This document shows, piece after piece, positions 40,685-48,858 of a DNA stretch of 48,858 bases (position 1 is the first letter of the stretch; every line of letters starts with the position of its first letter). The translations under genes and the position numbers were made by a program. The DNA is from Isohypsibius dastychi (Eukaryota; Tardigrada; Eutardigrada; Parachela; Isohypsibiidae): positions 1-48,858 of the forward strand of contig JAQIWT010000041.1 of assembly GCA_034696485.1 (NCBI GenBank), written 5' to 3'. The notes beneath the pieces are model-generated. The model was not told where the DNA came from. It did not search any database and saw only the letters and a program-made list of their open reading frames with translations.

Positions 40685-42707
40685 ATGAAGTATTTGAGAT
40701 TTTTTCTCGCCCTTGTGCTCGTGATCGGAACAGTTGCAGGTAGAGCATACTGATATATGAAGTATCTTTAAGAATTTGTTGACCACTCCCTGTCCATAGG
40801 TTGCAACAATGTCATTATGCTGACTCCTGGATTACCTGTCAGTATTCTGTCACCAAACTACCCATCAAACTATCCTGACAATGTCAATCAATGTTGGTCA
40901 ATTGAGGCGCCAGCTGGAACTCACATTCAGGTCACTTTGAGAATCCGAAAATTTCAAGTCACATTAGATCAAACAGATGAACCTAAATTTGAAGCATACC
41001 ACGCAGAAAGCTCTGGCATTTTAAGTCTGTAGACAAACTTACTCAATTACTTTACACACAGATTTTTTACTTGGACCTGTTTAGATCCAAACCGATTTCT
41101 TCTCTGTGGAAGAATCTCGAGCATGTCGCCAAGAATACTTGGAGTTCATTTTGCCAGCGCCCATTTTCCCACATGCCTACGCTAGCGAAGCCGACCAAAG
41201 CAAGTTTTGTGGAACAAACGGACCTAATATGGTCATAGCCTCTAATCAAACGGTAAAGAAAGCAACAGCTTTGGGAGATTCGATTAACATAAACTAACTT
41301 GTTGGGTCAATCCAGAACATGAATTTCTTGACGGATGGGAGCTTCAACGAGGCTGGTTTTAATGTAACACTTGAAGCTGTTGAACGTAAGGTCATCCAGT
41401 ATCTGATGCTCTCCTCGATACGAAACTAACAGCACGGCCGACTTTTTCTCTGACAGGTTGCTATCAGGAAATCTTTCTCGATAACTCGACAGCTACTATC
41501 CAATCACCGAATTATCCAGGGAACTACCCACGAACTGCCAACTGTGAATGGAGAATTCGGGCACCCGAGCGTCAACGCTTTAGAGTAGGAGTGTCTTAGA
41601 ATCTCGAATTGTCTTTCACCTGTTGATTTTCAGCTCGAGACAGTTGATTTTGTCCTGTCAGAATCGGCTTGCCTAAAACTTCACTGGCTTTTGAACGTTT
41701 TCAGCACTTCAGAATTTTGTGGCAGCAGTGCACCGAGCAAAAACACTGATATCGATGCCAAAGCTAATTCTCTGGTGAGCTTGCAATAAATATTACGCAG
41801 CAAAATATTTCATCACGATTCACGAGTTGTCAATTTCAGAACCTTAGATTCACTTCGAATGGTGGCGTTGGTGCACGTGGCTTCAGAATTATCATCAAAG
41901 CTATAGCTCCACTTCCAGACTGGCGTAAGATACCCATTCTTGAGATCAGAAATTCCTCCATTAAGTAAAGTTTGAAATTTCAGGATGTGGACGACTCAAT
42001 ATTGAGGTATCTGCTGGAGAAGTATACAAGTTCCAAACTTCTAATGGCATACCTGGGACCGTGAATGTCGGCAAAAACATGGACTGCCGATATGTTTTCA
42101 CTGCTCCACATGGAACGTATTTGCAAGTGAGTTGCTCGAGCTAATAGTTAAGCTTGCATATCAAACGCTCCATTTTGCAGTTCCACATCAACTTTTTCGA
42201 TTTCGTCAAGCTTCAGTTCATCAATGAGAACTCCACTCAACCAATCAATGTCACCGGATCTACTATACCCTGGCTAGCTGGTGCACCTGGTGCCCCAGTT
42301 GTTCCCTCTAAAATTCAAAGTCTAACCAACAAAATGGTTTGTTATGATCTTCGAAGCTGTTTCGAAACTTCTTAATCCAGCTTCTTTCCACACAGCGGGT
42401 TGAATTCACAACGGATGGCGTGGAAATTACCAAACGAGGTTTTGATATTGCCGTCTCGGGTAAGTTCGATAGAAAACCATTGCAGATGCAGTATTCCTTA
42501 GGTAGATTATATGTAATAATTGTTGTTTGCAGTTGTCCATTGCAAGATTGGGCAGTTGTCTTGCCCTAACAACCAAATGATCTGCATCCCACAAAGCGCA
42601 TTCTGTGATGGTATGCATTTATTTGCATCTTCCGACGGGAAAATGAATTTTTTATTTTCGTAGGCAATAAGGATTGTCCTGGAAGCACGGATGAAGATTT
42701 TTGCTGA
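40685..42707 (+). CDS. Secreted triple-CUB, LDL-receptor class A protein
   Basis: Twelve small exons in phase: 40685-40739, 40800-40957, 41085-41252, 41316-41385, 41457-41584, 41634-41774, 41840-41924, 41984-42126, 42181-42336, 42396-42459, 42533-42610 and 42664-42707; 429 residues. Signal peptide MKYLRFFLALVLVIGTVAG. CUB1 begins CNNVIMLTPG and has SPNYPSNYPDN plus CWSIEAP. CUB2 begins CYQEIFLDNS and has SPNYPGNYPRTANCEW. CUB3 begins CGRLNIEVSAG and lacks the PNYP motif, so it is divergent. The last 40 residues are an LDLa module: six Cys and a calcium-box end (FCDGNKDCPGSTDEDFC). No protease, membrane helix or GPI signal. CUB-LDLa proteins bind extracellular proteins or lipoproteins; the ligand here is unknown. 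Poly(A) signal at 42888. Confidence 0.9.
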
Positions 42708-42887
42708 GGGTAATCGGAGTAACATAATCCAAGAGGGGGGAAACTGAGATGCTGAAGAATGTTCAGCATTTCTTTTCTTTGATTGAATGGTTGAATCGAC
42801 TATCAAGCAAAAGAACTTGACGACTTTCTTTCAAACGTTGAATCATTTCCAGTTTCGCCTGTTTGAAAATAGTCACTTTTACGATTC

Positions 42888-42893
42888 AATAAA
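42888..42893 (+). other. Poly(A) signal of the CUB-LDLa gene
   Basis: AATAAA 181 bases after the stop codon, with a second similar hexamer (gataaaa) a few bases on. Confidence 0.55.
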
Positions 42894-43047
42894 ATTCGAT
42901 AAAATGCTCAACGACCATCTGATTCTGAACTCGTAGATTCTATTCGTGCTGATAAAAACCTTTCGGTTTAAAAATTTCCAGCCAAGGAGTCTTACATCAT
43001 TCAGATCCAGCTTCGCAACAGCTATCAAATAACGGGTCGAAGAGAAT

Positions 43048-43755
43048 TTGGGTCGTAAAAAGAAAGATGAATATTCCCATGAAAACCGTAGCATCAGGAC
43101 ATCAGTTTTTGCAAGCGTACCAGTGTGGGCGTACATCCACATCATCCTGATGCCAGGTTTCCTGAACGATTTATTAAACCACCGCAATTCATCCAAAGAG
43201 GGTCTGTGTATCCTCAATACAAGTTTGTTAGTATAATTTTTGTGCGATCCAGTAATATTAAGTGACGGTGTTGTGACTTCAGAATTACAATTTGGTTGGG
43301 CCTTTAGTATTCAGATGGTCGTTTACAATCTTCCGTATTTCGTTATTCTTGGTGCTTATCCGATCATCTGGAAGTTGACAAAACATGCTCGAAGCCGGAC
43401 TCACATAAATTCAGTTTACCGGCTAGATAAGAGCACTAACAAAGTTACCTCAACGGAAAAGCACTTGGTCGTTGTTCAGGATATTATTCCAGTGTTGAAA
43501 ACCCGGGAAAAGACAGGTCATGGGTTCAGAGTTTTGAGTTTGTTGACCTTGAGCGTCATAATCTGTTGGACACCTGTGACGATTTACTTCAGGGTTGTGC
43601 TGTTTTACCCGCTTGACTCTCCCACTTTTGGACAAGTTGCTGATTTTCTATTCTCCATGGAATTTGCTCTAGACCCGATCTGATTTATAGCTTGTCTGCC
43701 GCAGCTCAGAGAGGCCGAATTTAGGTTGGTGACAGATTTCATTTGCCGATCCTTG
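43048..43755 (+). pseudogene. Class A (aminergic-like) GPCR remnant
   Basis: A single frame covers TM4 to helix 8 but has stops at 43234-43236 and 43681-43683. Before the first stop, VWAYIHIILMPGFL and a GLCIL stretch fit TM4 and the second extracellular loop with its Cys. Then FLCDPVILSDG leads into TM5 (VYNLPYFVILGAYPIIWKL), a long basic loop, TM6 with the CWTP signature (LTLSVIICWTPVTIYF) and TM7 ending FALDPI. The second stop falls inside the conserved N/D-P-x-x-Y motif, after which FIACLPQLREAEF still looks like helix 8. TM1-TM3 are not found upstream. The sequence resembles muscarinic/histamine-type receptors. It is most likely a truncated pseudogene. Confidence 0.65.
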
Positions 43756-43761
43756 TGACAG

Positions 43762-44124
43762 GTGGGCAGTGCTGTTTGTATAGTGACCATCGCTGTGGCA
43801 CTTGCGAAGACTTCTATCCCTGTAAAGTTTTGCAGTGTACACTTTCCAAGCCAGGATGCGACTGAGGATTGGGCACGTCCTCGAAAACCGCATCTTTGGC
43901 TGAGAATATACACTCTTGCATTCTCGTCCTATAAGTACGGAATCTTTGAAGCAAACACCGAACAAACCGGAACGCTACTTCGGTTAACACTTTTTGATTT
44001 GGTGGGATGGAACAGCTCAGTTTGTGCATTTTTCCTCTTCAAGAAAGATTTTATTATTGGTGTTCCCCTAAAAAAGAATCTGCTTCAGATGATTTGGTCA
44101 TCGGTTGGGATAGTTCACGGATAA
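43762..44124 (+). CDS. Unrecognised 120-residue frame with poly(A) signal
   Basis: Open frame starting MGSAVCIVTIAVALAKTS, following the GPCR relic on the same strand, with AATAAA at 44145-44150. It has hydrophobic stretches but no family I recognise. It could be the 3' end of the decayed receptor transcript or chance. Confidence 0.2.
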   Translation: MGSAVCIVTIAVALAKTSIPVKFCSVHFPSQDATEDWARPRKPHLWLRIYTLAFSSYKYGIFEANTEQTGTLLRLTLFDLVGWNSSVCAFFLFKKDFIIGVPLKKNLLQMIWSSVGIVHG

Positions 44125-44221
44125 CAACAGAAAAACGTGATTCAAATAAAATTATGAAATGTCAGTGAAAGAGATGAAGCTTCATCACAACAACGAGTTG
44201 GAGACCTTGAAACTGAATCTG

Positions 44222-46312
44222 CTACACTGGTGGATCCGAAATGTCCATCTCATGAGCATTGTTCATATCATGAGCTCTCTGCATCAAATTGAAGTACTTG
44301 ATAATATTGCAGCAGGTTGACTCAATAGCCGCGTCTTTCGTTGGTCCACTCCCGACAATGCAAAGGGGCGGTCGGGGAAATCTCTTGAAATGCACATGAG
44401 CCATCATGGCAGTGATTCCGTCCGAATCTGCACTCTCTAATAAACATCTCACGGAAATGAGTTAATCCATAGACAAACAATTCCCACTTCTTCACCTTGA
44501 TAACTCGTTTTTTTCCGTTGATATCTGCGCGAGCTCCCATCGAACCACGGTACTAGTTGATAAGTGAATCCGAGGTCGCGAGCTAGAGTTTTCAGCGATT
44601 TTTCAGGATCATTTGGCGTTTCTTTATTTTTGACTTCAGTTTCCGAGTCCAGTTCCCCGTCTTCTTTGCCGAGGGCTGCATCGTAGTTCTCCGGCAAAAA
44701 AGCTGCATGTCGAAATACCGACCAACCCGGCGGTTCAGTTTCTTGCTTTTTGGCATTTGCTTTGTTGTTCTGCATATCAAAAAGTGAAAAGAGGGACAAT
44801 AAAATGAATCAATGGAAAACCAGATCAACAAAATGATTAGTCAAGACGTTCAGAACAATTGTAAAATGATAATTCTCATGAAAAAATATTTTGTTAGATT
44901 TCCTGCATATTTAAAAATGAATAAATAAAAGTGCATTAGCTGTACTGTGGAACCCCGCGACTTTAATACTACACCTCTCGGCTTTAATCTTGTCAGAACG
45001 GTGGCGTCACTGGCACCGTTTGCGTAGGGGGCTGAACAGTTCAATGCGATGGGTCCCTTTCAAGTTTAATAGGCCCCCTGGGGAAATATTGCCGCGGTGC
45101 CCTCACTCTCTGGCATAGTCCATCACTGATTTGGTAAACATATGTTGTGATTCACCAGTTTAGCTCGGACAAACTCTCCCGATCGAGGACCATTTTGGAA
45201 ACAAACAACGATTTGAATTATTCTGAATTGCCAGAATGACATGCCCGGTCAACTACGCTGTTTGCAACAAAATCATGATGACGCGTTTTTGACCTCGCAT
45301 CACCTCTCGACTTTAATAACCTCTCGACTTTGATAGCTCGGCGCTTATTGAAGTCGCGGGGTTCCACAGTAGATGCATTTTATGATATAAATTCGAGTTT
45401 GATTGAATGTGAGTTTGATTGAATTCAAGCGAATGAATATCATAATTGAGTTTTGTAATCAGATGTTGGTACCTGCGAGTTCCCATATTGGCTGAATTTC
45501 TCGATTATATCCTGGTCGCTTACTAACCGCTGATAGAGTTGCTCGGCCGCTTGTCGGAGTCCAGCTTTTTTGCCACTAGCTTTCGCACTGGACAGAAACA
45601 TGTCCCGAAGTCCTTTGGCAGAGCATTCGACCAGCCATAAAATCTGATTGGTCGCACTTTCTTCAACCTGGGTGTATTCGGTTGTGGCCAGTTCTTGGCC
45701 GATTGTCTTCAAAATCCAGTTGATACTACAGAAAAATATTTGATGGATCCACAATCGGAAAACTTTAGTTAGGAATGCATTTTCTTCCAACCATTCAGAT
45801 TTTTTTGACCTACTTGAGAAGAGGATTTGAGGCATTGAAAGGAGGAAAGCTCACTGACAAGCTTCGTTTCCTGGTTTTTGACATCGTCGTAATTGACGCT
45901 GGGGATAAAACTTGGTCACCCTTCCTGCAAAAACAATGCTGCAGAAAAATGCGCAGATCTTGCACAGGGTGGTTTGAGCTAACCCTGCACTGGTTCCTTG
46001 TAGCGTTGCAGCTGGAGTTTTGTCCGCTTCGGACTGAAGTGCGCCATCGGGAGTTTGGAGATGCCCCATCTTGATCAAAACCTTGAAAGCAGCGTCCGCT
46101 TTTGCATCATTCTTTTTTCGTCCCAATCCAGTCTCACTCAATGAGAACACCTCCAAATACATGACAAACTCTGTTTTTCCGGCACTTGTGTTCGAAGAGA
46201 TACATGTAAATTTCGGCGTGTCGTTTTTGGATTTGGAGCAAATTTCGTAAAGCAGTCCAATCGGATTGGGATGCAGTGCAACAAGGCGGGGATCTCGTAT
46301 ATCACAGTCCAT
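44222..46312 (-). CDS. Loquacious/TARBP2/PACT-like protein with three dsRNA-binding domains
   Basis: Exons 46312-45984, 45924-45814, 45725-45473, 44769-44496 and 44436-44222 give 393 residues in phase. dsRBD1 (about 13-80) begins NPIGLLYEICSKSKN and ends GLGRKKNDAKADAAFKVLIK, with the conserved basic KK-AK-AA helix. dsRBD2 (about 146-215) has SSAKASGKKAGLRQAAEQLY. dsRBD3 (about 289-372) has LARDLGFTYQLVP and GSGPTKDAAIESTC, closest in pattern to the protein-binding third domain of PACT/Loqs, which contacts Dicer and lacks RNA-binding lysines; that also holds here. The three-dsRBD layout and lack of other domains suggest a Dicer partner for siRNA or miRNA processing. Staufen and ILF3/ADAR families are less likely by domain number. 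Intron 44770-45472 contains a transposon-like element. Confidence 0.83.
44945..45369. mobile_element. TA-flanked inverted-repeat element (pogo/Tigger-like MITE)
   Basis: The 425-bp element begins ctgtggaaccccgcgacttt and ends with the inverted copy gaagtcgcggggttccacag. It is flanked by TA at 44943-44944 and 45370-45371. The cagt-gaacc type of end resembles pogo/Tigger elements. Internally, the motif acctctcgactttaata and variants recurs near both ends (44970-44990, 45300-45340). No transposase frame, so it is non-autonomous. It sits inside an intron of the Loqs-like gene. Confidence 0.88.
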
Positions 46313-47854
46313 TATGTTAACTCGGACCAAAATAATACATGTAAACTCGAACTGAACAGCTAAAGTAAACCGATCGTTCGAAAGTTTGTTTGATCAAGAT
46401 CAGTCTTTCGAAAACCCACCCCTGAATCGAACCTACAAATCTCAGATTTCTACGTGTGTCGTGTGATGATGTTCCCCCCGCCGTTCCACCTATTCGATTC
46501 GAACTGCCGCTTAATATTGGCAAAAAAACATATGAAAGCCCGTTACCACTAAGAGGATAAAGCATAATGACGTAAATCTGTGCTTTTAAAACGTCCATCG
46601 ACTCGCGCACTTAAATGATACGTCATACGTCTGCTGACCTCGAAAACAAAGGAAATATTACAAAAGATTTTTGTTTTCGTGCGATAAATCGGTAAAGGTG
46701 AAAGGTGCTTATACATTTTATAGGTCCCCTTGGTGAGGGGGGGGGGACACGCGGCAAAATGGTGTGACGCGATGGTGGCGCACGAAGTGTCAGTTGCCGA
46801 CCTTTCAGGTATCGGTGAGCTCTGCCAAAGTGTTGTGGGTGAATGCGAGTGAATTTTATCAAAAACGGTGAAAATCGGTTCTCAACCTCGATTCTGGGAT
46901 TGAGATTAACGATTGACGGTTCGCACGCTACTGTACGAGACCATGAGTTTGACAAATAATGGACGGAAAATGTACTGAAAACAAATCAGTTTGTACAGCC
47001 AGTTCTGTTTTATTTTGAAATGAATTTTCGTTCATCTTCGTTCTTTCGTTTTTGTCACCTCCCAAATGGCTGGGGGGGGGGGGGGAGGGGGACTTTAAAT
47101 ACCCTCATTTTTTTCTGACCGATTAGTCGCGAATTTTAAAACTCTGAAATGTCTTTTTACTGTGTTTCACCGGTCGATGGACCGAGGTTTTAATAGTACA
47201 GGTCAACGGAGAGACTTTTTAAAAAGTCACGTACAGTACGCTACCATACGTACGATACGCTACGTATACTACATTACGTAGCGCCATGTTATGTACGTTT
47301 TTCGCCAAAGGCACGTGGGGTGACAGTATGCCCGCCATAGGTGGGCATTGAGTAACTACGCTCTTTGGAGCGATTTTTAACGAGGGATATTTTCGACCTA
47401 TGAACAGCCTACCCTAGAGCAAACAGGCATCGATGTTTTCAAACTTTTTCGCTTTCAAACTCGGTTTTCTGAGAATAATTGCGAACGTGAAACAGGATGA
47501 AACGCCAATAAGTGCGCTTCGAGCGAGACTTGAAACGACATGTTCAGCGGATCTACGCTGTCGGTGTCGGATCGACAAACGACACCACGCGCTCATTCTT
47601 TTCAGCTTTGCTACGAGTACTCATTTGCCTATGCTTTAGAAAAGGTAAGCGCGGAGAAGAAGCGTCGAAATACACACGATACAGCCGATAACAATCAACG
47701 CCTCGGGACAATCTTATCGAACAGTTGATAAGAGCGAGTGGACAGATAACAAAGTGAAGTAGCCGTCATTAAATTTGACTTTGCTTTATTGGATTTCAGT
47801 TGTTAACAAAATTTTAGGTCAAGTCTCCTCTCTGCTTTCCACACCGAATCAAAC
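46313..47854. other. Intergenic: Loqs-like upstream and SnoaL-like gene upstream
   Basis: Non-coding. It holds a G10 tract (46737-46746), a G14 tract (47072-47085) and a tacg-rich low-complexity patch (about 47228-47282). Two possible acceptors (ggatttcag at about 47800 and aaaattttag at about 47817) lie just before the next start codon and suggest a spliced 5' UTR. Confidence 0.5.
47228..47282. repeat. tacg-rich low-complexity patch
   Basis: Many overlapping tacg/cgta units (cgtacagtacgctacc, atacgtacgatacgctacgta). It is partly self-complementary and not tandem in a fixed period. Confidence 0.6.
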
Positions 47855-48685
47855 ATGGAACCTTCTGCTGCATGGCTATCCAGCCAGACTGACCACGTCT
47901 CACCAGCAGGGCTTGTCAATCCTGTCCCCACTGCTGGCTCCACTGTTGGACTCTCACGTCAGCTACTCGCAAAAGCCACACAGGAGCTCGAGCAAATGCT
48001 AACTTTACCAGGAAACATCGAGCCAAATCGTGGAGACTTGGATGATCAGTCCATAAAATGGCGGCAAGGAAAACCCAACTACACACTTGCCAACATCGCA
48101 TTCCTGAAAGGCAAAACGCGCTGTCACAAAGCCGGATCACTGGAAATGCTGGTGGAGAACTTGGTCAAGACATGGGAGATGGAAGCATCGCACAAGATCG
48201 ATGCTAATCAGTGGACGACTATTGTTCCGGATGAGTATCACATTCAAGCCAATGGTGGACGTCGATTCGATATTGCGGAGAATTTAATGGTGGGAAATTA
48301 CAGCGCGCTGATGGATGGAGTGGATAAGAGCCTTTACGACGCTGAGAAGGAGACGTTTGAAAGTTCACATCGGCTGTTTCGATCAGCATTTCCACAGGCC
48401 TTTCCTTGGGAAGTTCTGGAGGTTTTTTCTCCACCTCCGTTGGTTGCTTTTTCATGGAGACACTGGGGGGAATTCACTGGTGAATTTGCAGGACGAAAGG
48501 GAAACGGAGAGCTGATGGAGATGTTTGGTTTCTTGATGGCAACGGTCAATGACGAACTTAAAATCACGGACTTGAAAGTCTATTTCAAACCGGAATCGTT
48601 TATGAACGCGCTGAAGACTGGGGAAGTGGGAGGACATGGCGCTGGGGGTGAAGGCTGTCCGTTTGTGAAGCAGGAAAAAGAATGA
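47855..48685 (+). CDS. Pathogen-related-protein family (SnoaL-like), intronless
   Basis: A single uninterrupted frame of 276 residues. The C-terminal 190 residues fit the family named after the barley 'pathogen-related protein', a SnoaL/NTF2-like fold found in plants, fungi and some invertebrates: LVKTWEMEASHK, ENLMVGNYSALMDG, ETFESSHRLFRSAFP, FPWEVLEVFSPPPLVAFSWRHWG, and a late LKVYFKPES. No biochemical role is established for the family; the cone fold suggests a small-molecule-binding or isomerase-like pocket. The first 90 residues are a lineage-specific lead with no signal peptide. The end is Gly/Cys-rich (GAGGEGCPFV). The lack of introns contrasts with most neighbours. Start chosen at the first Met (MEPSAAWL) because the frame is closed upstream by splice-like sequence. 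Confidence 0.83.
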   Translation: MEPSAAWLSSQTDHVSPAGLVNPVPTAGSTVGLSRQLLAKATQELEQMLTLPGNIEPNRGDLDDQSIKWRQGKPNYTLANIAFLKGKTRCHKAGSLEMLVENLVKTWEMEASHKIDANQWTTIVPDEYHIQANGGRRFDIAENLMVGNYSALMDGVDKSLYDAEKETFESSHRLFRSAFPQAFPWEVLEVFSPPPLVAFSWRHWGEFTGEFAGRKGNGELMEMFGFLMATVNDELKITDLKVYFKPESFMNALKTGEVGGHGAGGEGCPFVKQEKE

Positions 48686-48858
48686 CCATTTTCCATGAAT
48701 TCATGTCTTTTCTTTTCCGTGTTGCTGACTTCTTGGAAATGATCGCTCGCTCGTTGAGTTGAACGCGGTCGCACTCTCAATTAGTGTTGTCACGATTTGA
48801 TTTAAAAATCGATTTTTCGATTTGATAATTGATTTCGATTTGATTTTTTCGGAAAATC
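48686..48858. other. 3' flank with AT-rich palindromic repeats at the window edge
   Basis: From about 48790 the sequence is a series of gattt/aaatc units (cgatttgatttaaaaatcg, then tttttcgatttgataattg) that can fold on themselves. It is cut by the window end and may be the start of a larger repeat. Confidence 0.55.

Larger units (their letters stand above)
42708..44221. other. Region with GPCR relic and flanks
   Basis: Between the CUB-LDLa stop and the dsRBD gene 3' end. It contains the CUB gene's poly(A) signal (42888), a decayed GPCR and a further frame at 43762-44124, listed separately. Confidence 0.5.

Noticed and set aside
40090-40743. Open frames of 145-152 residues on both strands
   Set aside because: They overlap each other and the CUB gene's TATA box and signal-peptide exon; neither has family motifs.
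46435-46500. tRNA box-B-like ggttcga / gttcgaatc on the minus strand
   Set aside because: No box A at the right distance and no cloverleaf pairing.

Overview
This is eukaryotic, metazoan-type nuclear DNA. Almost every gene is split by short GT-AG introns, mostly 51-90 nt. Genes sit on both strands with no operon logic, and the proteins are animal families (natriuretic-type receptor, astacin, CUB/LDLa protein, tau-tubulin kinase, Maelstrom, three-dsRBD RNAi partner). The spacing (about 13 genes in 49 kb), fast-evolving proteins and likely foreign single-exon genes suggest a small compact-genome invertebrate. A tardigrade is my best guess, but the sequence does not prove it. Exon boundaries below were assembled by hand from splice motifs, reading phase and family similarity; no search was run.

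Layout. 1-1505: a 46-bp perfect palindrome, an inverted-repeat element and a tRNA-like relic. 1506-2736 (+): F-box protein. 2964-5400 (-): PARP3-like ADP-ribosyltransferase whose frame is broken in this sequence. 6037-8090 (-): HDAC11. 8449-11475 (+): PRMT5, divergent from HDAC11 across a 358-bp shared promoter. 12207-13935 (-): ACP6-type lysophosphatidic acid phosphatase. 15075-16334 (+): intronless zinc-dependent dehydrogenase, a transfer candidate. 17386-19909 (+): natriuretic-peptide-receptor-like membrane protein with only a 55-residue tail. 20490-25315 (-): tau-tubulin kinase. 25316-34340: a long stretch with no firm gene, possibly the kinase's distal 5' region. 34341-36092 (-): secreted astacin protease with a C-terminal LysM. 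36874-39774 (-): Maelstrom. 40685-42707 (+): secreted CUB-CUB-CUB-LDLa protein. 43048-43755 (+): GPCR relic with in-frame stops. 44222-46312 (-): Loquacious/TARBP2/PACT-like dsRNA-binding protein. 47855-48685 (+): intronless 'pathogen-related protein'-type SnoaL-like protein.

Functional themes. Two small-RNA factors, Maelstrom and a Dicer-partner-like protein, lie within 10 kb on the same strand. Each carries a TA-flanked inverted-repeat DNA element in an intron. HDAC11, PRMT5 and PARP3 are chromatin or DNA-damage enzymes that sit next to each other, but I see no evidence that they are co-regulated beyond the shared HDAC11/PRMT5 promoter. The least ordinary items are the tail-only receptor, the astacin-LysM fusion, the two intronless enzyme-like genes, the broken PARP3 and the small inverted-repeat transposons.
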